DNA of 64,000 nt from Micromonospora sp. WMMD1082 (GCF_029626175.1 NZ_JARUBM010000002.1:1798001-1862000); one strand, 5' to 3'; positions 8,622 through 17,667 are shown, counted from the stretch's first letter. Notes: generated by a model not told the origin, from the sequence alone. Made by a program: numbers and translations.

Positions 8622-8706
8622 GTCCACACCTCGTTTCGCTCCGCCCGGCCACTGGGAGCGGTCGGAAGACCTGCGTCCGCATCGTCGTCAAGCCCCGGTC
8701 ACTCAT
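8614..8706 (-). CDS. Possible mini-ORF linking dppB to the repeat array
   Basis: A 30-codon ORF starts at an ATG overlapping the dppB stop (TATGAGTGA) and ends a few bases inside the first 80-bp unit. Its last third (GGCGGAGCGAAACGAGGTGT) is a degenerate copy of the repeat end. It may only pass ribosomes along to the next start. There is no evidence for a stable product. Confidence 0.3.
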   Translation of the reverse strand: MSDRGLTTMRTQVFRPLPVAGRSETRCGHE

Positions 8707-9715
8707 AGCGGATCCTCGGGTCGAGCACGGCGTACAGGAGGTCGACCAGCAGGTTGGCGATCAGGACGACCAGCACCAGCATCGTCACCACGCCGATCAC
8801 CACCGAGGACTCCCCGGTGCGCGCGGCCATCGTCACCAGCCGGCCGATGCCCGGCACGTTGAAGATGGTCTCGGTGACCACCGCGCCCGCCATCGCGGCG
8901 CCGATGTCGACGCCCAGGAAGGTGATCACGGGGATCAGCGAGTTGCGCAGCGTGTGCACGCCGATGACGCGCTTGGTGGCCAGGCCCTTGGCCTTGGCCG
9001 TACGGACGTAGTCGGCCCGGATGTTCTCCATGATGCTGGTCCGGGTCAGCCGGGCGGTGACCGCCAGCGACGTCGCGCCGAGCACCATGCCCGGGATGAT
9101 CAGGCTGGCCCAGGGATAGTCCGGTTTGAAGACCGGGCTGAACACGCCCACCGAGATCAGATCGGGGATCCAGTCCTGCCCGCGCAGCACGTTGCCGAAC
9201 TTGACCCCGACGAACTCCCGCACCACCAGGCCGAGTACGAAGATCGGCACCGAGATGACGAAGACCGTGCTGATCTTCACCAGGTAGTCGACGAAGCTGC
9301 CGCTGCGCAGGCCGGCGAGCACACCGGCCGCGATACCGACGATCGCCTCGAAGAGGATGGCGATGAGCAGCAGCTTGAGGGTGAACGGGAGGGCATCGGC
9401 GACCAGTTCGGTGACCGGGCGCTGGCGCAGGTTGATGCCGAAGTCCGGCGGGTAGGTCAGAAAGATGTTCTGTAGCCGTTCCCCGAAGAGCCCGAAGCAG
9501 GGGTTGCCCCGCTGGCCGAGGCAGGGGTCGTCGTAACCGAGCCGCTCGGTGATCGCCTGAAGCAACGCCGGCGGCGGCGTCCGGTCCCCGAACAGCGCCC
9601 GGGCCGGGTTCCCACTGAACTGGATCGCCAGCGAGGTCAGGTAGTGGAGCAGGAACATGGTGCCCAGCACGGTGGGGATGAACTGGAGCAACCGTCGGAT
9701 GACGTAGCGCCCCAT
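8699..9715 (-). CDS. dppB: Oligo/dipeptide ABC transporter permease (DppB/OppB type)
   Basis: The first membrane subunit of the peptide importer, 338 residues from the ATG at 9715, which is preceded by AGAGGAGA at good spacing; an in-frame ATG 14 codons upstream has no such site. It begins MGRYVIRRLLQFIPTVLGT, the standard DppB opening, and has six membrane segments. The EAA loop is at about residue 240 (YVRTAKAKGLATKRVIGVH). The family's insert between helices 1 and 2 carries an unusual Cys pair (DDPCLGQRGNPCFG). Confidence 0.92.
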   Translation of the reverse strand: MGRYVIRRLLQFIPTVLGTMFLLHYLTSLAIQFSGNPARALFGDRTPPPALLQAITERLGYDDPCLGQRGNPCFGLFGERLQNIFLTYPPDFGINLRQRPVTELVADALPFTLKLLLIAILFEAIVGIAAGVLAGLRSGSFVDYLVKISTVFVISVPIFVLGLVVREFVGVKFGNVLRGQDWIPDLISVGVFSPVFKPDYPWASLIIPGMVLGATSLAVTARLTRTSIMENIRADYVRTAKAKGLATKRVIGVHTLRNSLIPVITFLGVDIGAAMAGAVVTETIFNVPGIGRLVTMAARTGESSVVIGVVTMLVLVVLIANLLVDLLYAVLDPRIRYE

Positions 9716-9737
9716 CTCGGGGTCTCCTCTCGGCGCT

Positions 9738-9786
9738 GACGTGGCGGCAACGATCACCCTGGTGGGGAGACCGTTGCCGCCACGTC
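9738..9786 (-). promoter_or_regulatory. Intercistronic stem-loop between dppA and dppB
   Basis: A perfect 15-bp inverted repeat (9738-9752 with 9772-9786) lies 29 bp after the dppA stop and 22 bp before the dppB start. Such hairpins after binding-protein genes usually stabilise the upstream message or partly stop transcription, giving more binding protein than permease. Confidence 0.65.
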
Positions 9787-9815
9787 GTATTACGGCAGGA
9801 TCAGGCGGCTGAAGC

Positions 9816-11450
9816 TCAGTTCTGCTTCAGCGAGGTCGCACCGTAGTCGGCGTCCGAGACGGCGTTCCAGACGAACTGGTCCACGTTCTCGCTGTAGACC
9901 GCTCCGACCTTGTTGAACCACATCGGGATGACCGGCAGGTCCTCGCCGAGGAGATCCTCCGCCTTCTGGTAGGACGGGATCGCGGCCTCGACCGAGTCGG
10001 CAGCGTCACCCTCCTTCAGCAGGGCGTCGAACTCCGGGTTGCTGTACTTGGAGTTGTTGCTGCCGGCAGTGCTGCCGTACAGCGGGTACAGGTAGGTCTC
10101 CAGGAACGGGTAGTCCGGGCCCCAGCCGAGGCGGAACGGACCGGTGAACTTCTTCTTGTCCGCCGTGTCGAGGTACTCCGGGAACTGCAGGTTGACCCGC
10201 AGCTCGTAGTCGATGCCCAGCGCCTCGCGGATCTGGTCACCGACCGCCTGCAGCCACTGGTCGTGGCCGGCACCGGCGTTGGCCCACAGGGTCAGCTTCT
10301 TGCCGGCCGGCCAGCCGCCGGCCTCGGCGAGCAGCTGCTTGGCCTTCTCGACGTCCTTGGTGCAGTACTTGCAGACGCCCTCACGAGCACCCTCGAAGGT
10401 CGGGGCGACGAAGCCGCTGGCCGGGGTGAACCGGCCGTCGAAGACGGCGTCGATGATCGACTGGCGGTCGATCGACAGCGAGAGCGCCTGCCGGATCCGC
10501 TTGTCCGCGAAGTCGTCGTTGTACAGCGGCATGCCGACGTAGGTGAAGCTGTCACCCGGCAGCTCGTACATCCGGTCGCCGTACTGGGCGCTGGCCTCCT
10601 TGTACCGCGCCGGCGGCAGGGTGTACATCACGTCCAGCTCGCCCGCCTGGAAGGCGGAGTAGCCGGCGTCGACGTCGGCGAAGATGCGGTACTCGATGCG
10701 GTCCGGCTTGCCGGGCTCGCCGTTCCAGCTGTCGCTGCGGACGACGTTGATGCCGACGTTGTGCTGCCAGTTGCCATCGATCTTGTAGGGGCCGTTACCG
10801 ATCGGCTTCTCGTTGCACGCGGCGATGTCCGCGACGCACGCCTCGGCCATCGGGAAGAAGCCCGGGTAGCCGATCGTGGTCGGGAAGCCGGAGAACGGCG
10901 CCTCCAGCTCGACGGTGAAGGTCAGGTCGTCGACCTTCTTCAGGCCGGAGAGCTCCTTGGCCGCCGGCTCCGGGGCCTTCTGCGGGCCGTCGCCGTCCGG
11001 GTCCTCGGACTGCACGTCCGCGATACCGGCGATCCGCTTCATGAAGTAGCCGTTGTTCTGGGCGTTCGGCGAGTAGGCCGCGTAGTTCCACGACCGGATG
11101 AACGCGTCGGCGTTGACCGGCTCACCGTTGTCGAAGACGTAGCCGCTCTTGAGCTTGATCGTCCAGAGCTTCTGGTCGTCCGAATCGACCGACTCGGCCA
11201 GGTCCATCTCGACCGCGGAGGTCTCGGCGTTGTACTTGACCAGACCACGGAAGAGCTGGCGGATGACGTACAGCGACGGCTCGTCGTCACCACCGGACGG
11301 CGTCAGGAACGCCGGCTCCGACGCGTAGACGCGGAGCGTGCCGCCGGCCTGGCCGCCCGACTCGTTGTCGTCGCCACCGCCGCCACAGGCGGTGGCCAAC
11401 ATGGCGGTGGCGGTCGCCGCGACCGCCACCTTCAGGAATTTCCCGCGCAT
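9816..11450 (-). CDS. dppA: Peptide ABC transporter substrate-binding lipoprotein (SBP_bac_5)
   Basis: Extracellular receptor that captures peptides and delivers them to DppBC. The 544-residue protein has a lipoprotein signal with lipobox LATAC (Cys22), then the long two-lobe family-5 fold beginning GGTLRVYASEPAFLTPSGG. The family-5 motif region KDVEKAKQLLAEAGG is present. It is the first gene of dppA-B-C-D-F and is separated from the next gene upstream by 349 bp that should hold the promoter. Substrate (dipeptide, oligopeptide or another peptide-like solute) cannot be fixed from sequence. Confidence 0.93.
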   Translation of the reverse strand: MRGKFLKVAVAATATAMLATACGGGGDDNESGGQAGGTLRVYASEPAFLTPSGGDDEPSLYVIRQLFRGLVKYNAETSAVEMDLAESVDSDDQKLWTIKLKSGYVFDNGEPVNADAFIRSWNYAAYSPNAQNNGYFMKRIAGIADVQSEDPDGDGPQKAPEPAAKELSGLKKVDDLTFTVELEAPFSGFPTTIGYPGFFPMAEACVADIAACNEKPIGNGPYKIDGNWQHNVGINVVRSDSWNGEPGKPDRIEYRIFADVDAGYSAFQAGELDVMYTLPPARYKEASAQYGDRMYELPGDSFTYVGMPLYNDDFADKRIRQALSLSIDRQSIIDAVFDGRFTPASGFVAPTFEGAREGVCKYCTKDVEKAKQLLAEAGGWPAGKKLTLWANAGAGHDQWLQAVGDQIREALGIDYELRVNLQFPEYLDTADKKKFTGPFRLGWGPDYPFLETYLYPLYGSTAGSNNSKYSNPEFDALLKEGDAADSVEAAIPSYQKAEDLLGEDLPVIPMWFNKVGAVYSENVDQFVWNAVSDADYGATSLKQN

Positions 11451-11799
11451 GGGAGTGCCTCCTCAGGGCGCTCGGCTCACGAGGGGGTTGTGAGGTGCCT
11501 GCCACTGTGACACCCGATGCGCCCAGGCGGGAAGGCGTGTTATCAAGCCGATACCCGGCCGGGACGGTGCCGACATCGATCCGGAGGCGCCTGTCCATCG
11601 CGGAGGAGACATGGTATGAGCTGCTCGTCAAGCACATTTCCACGCTCGCCCGGCCGGCTGGTGACAGCGGGCTGGCGGCACCGCGACGCCGCCGGAACAT
11701 CGACGTGAATCCCGCCACTGCCGCCCGGATATTACCCGAAAGGACGAGGCCGATTCCAGCCCACCAGCCGAACCCTCTGGTCGTACGGTCGAAAGATCG
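11451..11799. other. 349-bp gap upstream of dppA
   Basis: Separates dppA from the co-oriented response regulator gene and should contain the dpp operon promoter and the regulator's terminator. I find no convincing -35/-10 pair, inverted repeat or conserved ORF. Confidence 0.4.
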
Positions 11800-12489
11800 T
11801 TACACCAGTCGCCGGTCCGCCGCCCAGCGGGACAGCTCGTACCGGTTGGACATCTGGAGCTTGCGCAGCACGTTGGAGACGTGCGTCTCGACCGTCTTGA
11901 TCGAGATGTAGAGCTCCCGGGCGATCTCCTTGTACGCGTACCCCCGGGCGAGCAGCCGCAGCACCTCGCGTTCCCGGTTGGTCAACTGATCCAGCTCGGG
12001 ATCGGCGACCGGGGCATCCGGACGGGCCGCGAAGGCGTCCAGCACGAAGCCGGCCAGTCGCGGGCTGAACACGGCGTCACCGTCCGCCACCCGCCGGATC
12101 GCCGCGGCCAGCTCGTCCGGCGAGATCGTCTTGGTCACGTAGCCCCGGGCACCGGCCCGGATCAGGCCGATCACGTCCTCGGCGGCGTCGGAGACGCTGA
12201 GCGCCAGGAAACGCACCTGGGGATGGCTGCGCCGCATCGCCTCCAGCACCGCCCGGCCGCCACCGTCGGGCATGTGCACGTCGAGCAGGACCACGTCCGG
12301 CTCGGTGGCCGCGATCCGGCTGACCGCCTCGGCCACCGTGCTCGCCTCACCCACCACCTCGACATGCGCGCCCAACTCGGCGCGTACGCCCGCCCGGAAC
12401 ATGGCGTGGTCGTCGACCAGGAACACCCGCAGCCGTTCGGACTCGGTGCCTGCCGGTTCGACCGGTGGCGTCGACTGCTCGGCCATCAT
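11800..12489 (-). CDS. LuxR/NarL-family response regulator
   Basis: DNA-binding output of the two-component pair with the kinase just upstream. It has 229 residues from the ATG at 12489, whose ATGA overlaps the kinase stop; the next ATG at 12486 is also possible. The receiver domain has the acidic pair D26-D27, phospho-acceptor D70 and the conserved Lys in VTKT. The C-terminal LuxR helix-turn-helix (LTNREREVLRLLARGYAYKE and following helices) ends at residue 229. The upstream open frame runs antisense-like through the kinase gene and is a shadow. Its place next to PspC proteins suggests a cell-envelope-stress response. Confidence 0.92.
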   Translation of the reverse strand: MMAEQSTPPVEPAGTESERLRVFLVDDHAMFRAGVRAELGAHVEVVGEASTVAEAVSRIAATEPDVVLLDVHMPDGGGRAVLEAMRRSHPQVRFLALSVSDAAEDVIGLIRAGARGYVTKTISPDELAAAIRRVADGDAVFSPRLAGFVLDAFAARPDAPVADPELDQLTNREREVLRLLARGYAYKEIARELYISIKTVETHVSNVLRKLQMSNRYELSRWAADRRLV

Positions 12490-13736
12490 CTGTCCCTTTC
12501 CGCCGTGGCCGAATCCCGGGAGATCGGCAGGATCAACCGGACCTCGGTCCCCTCTCCAGGCCGGGAGCGGATCTCCGCCCGGCCGCCGTGCCGCTTCATC
12601 CGCCCGACGATCGAGCCTCGGACACCGTGCCGATGGTCCTCCACCGTATCCGGATCGAACCCGGCACCCCGGTCCCGTACGAAGACACTGACCTGGTCGG
12701 GCTCGACCTCCGCGTAGAGCGAGACGGTCTGCACCCCGGCGTGCCGGGCGGCGTTCACCAGCGCCTCCCGGGCGGCGGCCACCAGCGCGCCGACCCGCTC
12801 GTCGGTTTCCCGGTCGCCGACCACGACGGCCTCCACGGTCATCGCGAAGGTGTCCTCGACCTCGGCCGCGGCCTGTTCCAGGGCAGCGGCGAAGCGCTCG
12901 GTGGGTGATCCGGTGGGCTTGTAGAGCCAGTTGCGCAACGAACGCTCCTGGCCACGGGCGAGCCGCTGCACGGTCTTGACGTCGCTGGCGTTGCGCTGGA
13001 TCAGCGCGAGGGTGTGCAGCACCTGGTCGTGCACCATCGCCGCCAACTCGGCCCGCTCCTGCTCGCGGATGCGCCCCTCGCGCTCCGAGCGGAGCTGGTT
13101 CCACGTGCGCCAGAGCACCGGCGCGGCCACCACCCCGACGCCGGCCAGCCCGACCAACGCGAAGATCACCCCGTTGATCACGGCGTCGAGGTTCTGCGCC
13201 GGGGAGTAGACCGCGGCGACGCCGATGATGCCGACCGCGACCAGCACCCCGCCGCCGACGAAGCGGAGCACGAACGCGCGCCGGTCGCTCTCCTCTATCA
13301 CCGCGCTCAGCCAGGGCACCGGCATCGACTCGCCCCACTGCCGCCGCCGCTCGGGCGCGGACTGGTGCCAGATCACCCCGGCGCCGACCGCGATGATGGC
13401 GACCAGCCAGCCTGCCGTGCCGGCCGCACCGATGGAGTCGAAGACCATCACCTGGATCAGCAGCACGCCCAGCCCGATGGCCACGAACGGCAGCAGCTGG
13501 CTGACGTCGCGGCGCGGCGGGATGGCGGTGTCACCCGGTCGCAGCGGCACGACGGCCCAGAAGGCCGCGTAGAGCAGCAGGCCGAGCCCGCTCAGCCCGA
13601 GCAGCACCATGAACGCGACCCGTACCCGGACCACCGGGACACCGAGATGCTCGGCGATGCCGGCGGCCACCCCGGCGGCCATCCGGTGTTCCGGGGCGCG
13701 ATAGAGGCGGGGTGGTTGGCTGACGGTGCTGATCAC
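12486..13736 (-). CDS. PspC-domain sensor histidine kinase
   Basis: Membrane sensor kinase of 416 residues. A PspC domain forms the N-terminus (about 8-66) and is followed by several membrane helices (about 80-100, 106-123, 158-176, 185-205). The HisKA_3-type dimerisation helix carries His236 (MVHDQVLHT), and the HATPase domain has the N-box REALVNAARHAG (Asn328), G1 DRGAGFD and G2 GVRGSIVGRM. A PspC sensor on a NarL-type kinase is typical of actinobacterial envelope-stress systems related to LiaS or DesK. The gene overlaps its regulator by 4 bp and is divergent from a PspC/LiaF-like gene. Confidence 0.92.
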   Translation of the reverse strand: MISTVSQPPRLYRAPEHRMAAGVAAGIAEHLGVPVVRVRVAFMVLLGLSGLGLLLYAAFWAVVPLRPGDTAIPPRRDVSQLLPFVAIGLGVLLIQVMVFDSIGAAGTAGWLVAIIAVGAGVIWHQSAPERRRQWGESMPVPWLSAVIEESDRRAFVLRFVGGGVLVAVGIIGVAAVYSPAQNLDAVINGVIFALVGLAGVGVVAAPVLWRTWNQLRSEREGRIREQERAELAAMVHDQVLHTLALIQRNASDVKTVQRLARGQERSLRNWLYKPTGSPTERFAAALEQAAAEVEDTFAMTVEAVVVGDRETDERVGALVAAAREALVNAARHAGVQTVSLYAEVEPDQVSVFVRDRGAGFDPDTVEDHRHGVRGSIVGRMKRHGGRAEIRSRPGEGTEVRLILPISRDSATAERDR

Positions 13737-13922
13737 GGTCTCCCTGGTCAGGATGGTCGGGCCGGCCGGTGGACGGGGTTCCCGGCGCCGATCCGATCGT
13801 CACACGTCACGTGGCCGCCCGACCACGGGGACGCCCCCGACATTCCGGCCGGCCGGATCTCAGGGTGGGGTCAGGGTCGCTTCCGGAGGCCGCTCGGGCG
13901 TCCGGAGAAGCAGTATCGAGGC

Positions 13923-15812
13923 ATGACCGACGATGCTGCCCAGCCGCACCGGCCGGGACCGGCGGAACCGGACCCGACTTCTCCGGCGTCCGCCGAACCG
14001 GCCGTACCCGAATCGCCCGGCGCCGCCGCGGACGCCGCCGCGCCGTCCGGCGGACGGGCACCCGCCGGGGCGCAGGACAGGACGGCACCGCCGGTCGCCA
14101 CGCCACCGTCCGCCGGCGCGACGGCGTGGGGCGGCACGGACGTACCACCGCCCGCCGGGCCGGGGGGGCCGGGCGGGCCGTGGCACGCCGCCGACCCCTG
14201 GCCGACCACCACACCACCGGCCGCCGGCGACCCCGCCGGCACCAACCCGCCGCCCGGGGGGCCCGGTAGCGGCGCGATGCCGGGCGGCGCCATGCCGGGT
14301 GATGGTGGCGGCGCCATGCCGGGTGGCGGTGGCGGCGCGATGCCGGGTGGCGGTGGCGCGGTGCCGCCGCCGGGTGGTCCGGGCGCGCCCTTCGGCGGTG
14401 CCGGCTTCACCTCTCGGTACGGGCTGGTCCGCCCCCGCGAGGGCCGTTACCTGGCGGGCGTCTGCGCTGCCGTCGGCCGGGCCACCAACACCGATCCGGT
14501 GCTCTGGCGGGTGCTGCTCGCGGTGCTCGGCTTCTTCGGCGGCGTCGGCATCCTGGTCTACGTCGCCGCCTGGTTGATCATCCCCGGCGAGGGCGACAGC
14601 GCCTCTCCGGTCGAGTCCATGCTGGGTCGTGGCCGCTCCAGCATGTCCCCGGTCACCGTGATCGTGCTCAGCATCGTGGTCGCGGTGGGCTTCGGCTTCG
14701 TCGTCACCGACGCATTCCGGGCGGTGCTGCTCGGCGCGGCCATCCTGGTCGGCGGCGCGCTGCTGCTCAACCGCCAGCAACGCGAGCACCGCGCCGGCCC
14801 GGCGCAGACCGCGCCGCCGGCCCCCGGCGAGGGCGCCGCCGGGAGCCCACCGGCGGCACCGGGTCCGGTGCCGCCGGTCAGCTACCCCGGGCCGACCGCC
14901 TACCCGGCGCCGCAACCCGGCCCCGGCCGGACCGTGACCGTCCCCGTGCCGGCCGCGTTCCACACGCCCGCTCCGGCATCCGGCATCCCGTCGCCGCCAC
15001 CGGCGGCACCCGGGTCCGGGCGGCCCGACGAGCCGACCCTGCACCTGGCACCGACGCCGGGCTGGCCACCCGCCGGCACTCCACTCACCCCGCCGGGCAC
15101 CCCGGCCTATCGTCCCCCGTTCGCCCCGCACGGCCCGTACGCCGGCCAGACTCAGGTGGCTCCGCCGCCACCGGCCAAGCCCCGGCCGCCCAAGAAGCCC
15201 CGCGAACGGTCCGCCCTCGGCGCGGTGACCTTCTCGCTGATCTTCGTCGCGCTGGGTCTGGTCGGCATCCTCGACCTGCTGGATGTCTTCGCGATCGGCG
15301 CCTCGGCCTACTTCGCGGCGGCACTCGCCGTGATCGGTCTCGGCCTGCTCGCCGGCACCTGGTTCGGCCGGGCCCGCTGGCTCATCGCGCTCGGCCTGGT
15401 GACCGCCGCCGCGCTGGCCGTGGTCACGGTCGTCGAGTCGTACGACCGGGTCCGCGGGGTGGACGGCGCGGTCACCTGGGCGCCGGCCGACCGTCGCGAC
15501 CTCGCCCTCCGGTACGAGCAGAGCTTCGCCGACGCGGTGCTCGACCTGCGGGCGATCGACTTCGACCAGCAGCAGACGGAGATCACCGTCGTCATCAACT
15601 TCGGCCAGGCCACCGTGGTGGTGCCGCCACACGTGGACGTGACCGCGGTGACGCAGGTGACCGCCGGTGACGCGAACGTCCTCGGCCAGCGGGCGCGCGG
15701 CATGGACAACCGGCTCGCCGAGATCGTCGATCTCGGCGCGGACGGCTCCGGCGGCGGACAACTGCGCCTGAACCTGCACGTCAACGCCGGACACATGGAG
15801 GTGACCCGGTGA
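13923..15812 (+). CDS. PspC domain membrane protein with LiaF-like C-terminus
   Basis: A 629-residue protein divergent from the PspC kinase, so probably its partner or target. Residues 1-160 are disordered and Pro/Ala/Gly-rich, ending in repeated GAMPGGG units. A PspC domain (about 163-222) includes one membrane helix, followed by a helix pair near 244-280. A second Pro-rich linker (285-420) leads to about three helices (430-505) and a beta-rich C-terminus resembling the cell-wall-active antibiotic response (LiaF/DUF2154) domain, with VVINFGQATVVVPPHVDVTA. The ATG at 13923 follows GGAGAAG; the open frame extends about 900 bp upstream only by composition. Overlaps the next gene by GTGA. Confidence 0.85.
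   Translation: MTDDAAQPHRPGPAEPDPTSPASAEPAVPESPGAAADAAAPSGGRAPAGAQDRTAPPVATPPSAGATAWGGTDVPPPAGPGGPGGPWHAADPWPTTTPPAAGDPAGTNPPPGGPGSGAMPGGAMPGDGGGAMPGGGGGAMPGGGGAVPPPGGPGAPFGGAGFTSRYGLVRPREGRYLAGVCAAVGRATNTDPVLWRVLLAVLGFFGGVGILVYVAAWLIIPGEGDSASPVESMLGRGRSSMSPVTVIVLSIVVAVGFGFVVTDAFRAVLLGAAILVGGALLLNRQQREHRAGPAQTAPPAPGEGAAGSPPAAPGPVPPVSYPGPTAYPAPQPGPGRTVTVPVPAAFHTPAPASGIPSPPPAAPGSGRPDEPTLHLAPTPGWPPAGTPLTPPGTPAYRPPFAPHGPYAGQTQVAPPPPAKPRPPKKPRERSALGAVTFSLIFVALGLVGILDLLDVFAIGASAYFAAALAVIGLGLLAGTWFGRARWLIALGLVTAAALAVVTVVESYDRVRGVDGAVTWAPADRRDLALRYEQSFADAVLDLRAIDFDQQQTEITVVINFGQATVVVPPHVDVTAVTQVTAGDANVLGQRARGMDNRLAEIVDLGADGSGGGQLRLNLHVNAGHMEVTR
14270..14365 (+). repeat. In-gene Gly-rich tandem repeat (GAMPGG units)
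   Basis: Imperfect units reading GCGATGCCGGGTGGCGGTGG and variants repeat about five times inside the disordered N-terminus of the PspC/LiaF-like protein. They encode Gly-Ala-Met-Pro-Gly runs. Copy number may vary between strains by slippage. Confidence 0.7.
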
Positions 15813-16219
15813 GGGTCCACCGCACCGACCTGGTGTCGTTCGCCTTCGGGCTGCTCTTTCTCGCCCTCGCCGCCTGGTGGCTGCTCGCCCAGGTGCTCGG
15901 TCTCGTCGTGCCGCCGGTCGGCTGGTTCCTGGCCGGCGGGCTGATCCTGGTCGGCGGGCTCGGCCTGATCGGCGCCCTGCGCTCCAGCCGGCACAGCAGC
16001 ACACCGGCGACACCCGACAGCACCCCGGCGGCACCCGACGCGCCCGGCGACACCAACCCGGAGCCGACCGACCCGGAACCGACGGGAGCGGCCGGCGCCG
16101 AGACCGCCACGGCGACCACGCCGGAGAGCACCACCGGCACGGACGCGGACGAGGCTCGCACGCTCGACCTCTTCGCCGGAGACGAGCTTCCGCCGCCGGG
16201 CCGGGGGCCCGCCGCCTGA
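15809..16219 (+). CDS. Small two-helix membrane protein, partner of the PspC protein
   Basis: A 136-residue protein of unknown function. The GTG start overlaps the stop of the PspC/LiaF-like gene (GTGA), so the two are translationally coupled. Two hydrophobic segments (about 8-30 and 36-53) form a hairpin in the membrane, followed by an 80-residue acidic Thr/Pro/Ala/Glu-rich tail. I recognise no catalytic motif. Context suggests a component of the same envelope-stress system. Confidence 0.75.
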   Translation: MRVHRTDLVSFAFGLLFLALAAWWLLAQVLGLVVPPVGWFLAGGLILVGGLGLIGALRSSRHSSTPATPDSTPAAPDAPGDTNPEPTDPEPTGAAGAETATATTPESTTGTDADEARTLDLFAGDELPPPGRGPAA

Positions 16220-16404
16220 CCGTGCGGCGCCCGTCGCTCGCCGCCTATGCTGGCCGGTGTGCCCCCGCCTGCGCCGACCGGCCCACGCCGTGAGCATCCC
16301 TCGCGGGTCACCGGCTCGCGCGGGCCGTCCGTGGCCGGGCCGACCTCGCCGCCGGCGGTGACTCTCGCGTCGGTCGCCATTACCCCGTCAGGAGCCCGTT
16401 CGAC

Positions 16405-17652
16405 ATGACCCAGTCCCCCGCCGTGCGTACCCCCGACCGATCCGGTCCGGTCCGCCTCGGCGAGCGCGCCGCCCGTACTCTCGTCTCCGAGCTTGCCCGG
16501 ATCAACGACCCGAAGGCCGCCCTGCTGGTCGGCGCCGCCCCGGAGTCCGCGGTGCTGGCCGCGGCGATCGAAGCGTTGCTGCCCGGCGACACCCTCACGG
16601 TGGTGCCCGCCGAGCGGGTCAGCGCCGCGGCGCTGCGGGAGCACGTCACCGCCCAGGGCCGCTGGGTCGCCGACCGGGTCCGCGTCGTGGACAGCCTTGC
16701 CGAGGCCGAGCCCGCCGCGGTGGTCGTCGCCGCCCAGGCGTTCACCGGCACCGCCGACGAGGCCCGCGGTGCCATCGAGGCACTCACCAAGTACCTGACC
16801 GACGGCGCGGTGCTCACCGTCGCCACCGCCGTCGCCCGGACCGCCGGCGCCGCCGCCGAGCTGGATCGGCAGGGCGCGCTGTACGGCGTCGGCGACGACC
16901 TGGTGCTGCGCAACTCCCCGCCGGTACGCGTGTACCGGCTCCGCTTCACCCCGGCGGACGCGGCCTCCGCCGAGCGTCTCGCCCCCGCGTACCGGCCGTC
17001 GAGCGTGCCGCTGACCCGCGGCATGCACATCGACTCCAACGGGGTGGCCGCGGCCGGCATCGCCCTCGGGCTGGCGGCGCTGACCCGCCTGGCCCGACCG
17101 AAGTCGAAGCTCTGGCTGCTGCCCGCGCTGGCCGCCGCACCGGTGGCCGCCTTCTTCCGGGATCCAGAGCGGGACGTGCCGGAGGATCCCTCAGCCGTGG
17201 TGGCCGCCGCCGACGGTCAGGTGCTGTCGGTGCAGCGACTGACCGACGAGCGCTTCGGCGACGGCGAGTTCCTGCGGGTCGCGGTCTTCCTGTCGGTCCT
17301 CGACGTGCACGTCAACCGCTCCCCGGTGGCCGGCAAGGTGGTGGACTACTTCGTCGCCGACGGCGGGTTCGTCAACGCGATGAAGCCCGACGCGGAGCAC
17401 AACGTGGCCGCGTACACGGTGCTGGACACCACGCACGGCACGGTGGTGGTGGCCCAGCGGACCGGCCTGATCGCCCGGCGGATCGTGCAGCGTGCCCCGA
17501 TCGGCGCGTTGCTGGCCCGCGGCGAACGACTGGGGCTGATCCGTTTCGGCTCGCGGACCGACGTATACCTGCCGGCGGATGCCGCGGAGCCGCTCGTCGG
17601 GCCGGGCGACAAGGTGATCGGTGGGTCGAGCGTCATCGCCCGCTGGCGCTGA
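16405..17652 (+). CDS. psd: Phosphatidylserine decarboxylase with extra N-terminal domain
   Basis: Makes phosphatidylethanolamine from phosphatidylserine at the membrane. Residues about 205-415 are the Psd domain: a hydrophobic anchor with FFRDPER, the ADGQVLSV region, the DVHVNRSP motif, and the C-terminal GGSS where Ser408 would become the pyruvoyl cofactor after self-cleavage. The first 200 residues are not part of Psd. They look like a Rossmann-type fold (ALLVGAAPESAVLAAAIEAL, then acidic/hydrophobic strands) resembling a degenerate methyltransferase. At 415 residues it is about twice the length of short type-II enzymes. Convergent with pssA, which makes the substrate. Confidence 0.9.
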   Translation: MTQSPAVRTPDRSGPVRLGERAARTLVSELARINDPKAALLVGAAPESAVLAAAIEALLPGDTLTVVPAERVSAAALREHVTAQGRWVADRVRVVDSLAEAEPAAVVVAAQAFTGTADEARGAIEALTKYLTDGAVLTVATAVARTAGAAAELDRQGALYGVGDDLVLRNSPPVRVYRLRFTPADAASAERLAPAYRPSSVPLTRGMHIDSNGVAAAGIALGLAALTRLARPKSKLWLLPALAAAPVAAFFRDPERDVPEDPSAVVAAADGQVLSVQRLTDERFGDGEFLRVAVFLSVLDVHVNRSPVAGKVVDYFVADGGFVNAMKPDAEHNVAAYTVLDTTHGTVVVAQRTGLIARRIVQRAPIGALLARGERLGLIRFGSRTDVYLPADAAEPLVGPGDKVIGGSSVIARWR

Positions 17653-17667
17653 TCGTCATCGAACGCG

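Noticed and set aside
13014..13922. Upstream extension of the PspC/LiaF-like protein to 932 residues
   Set aside because: The extra part is antisense to the histidine kinase and only compositional. The ATG at 13923 has GGAGAAG upstream.
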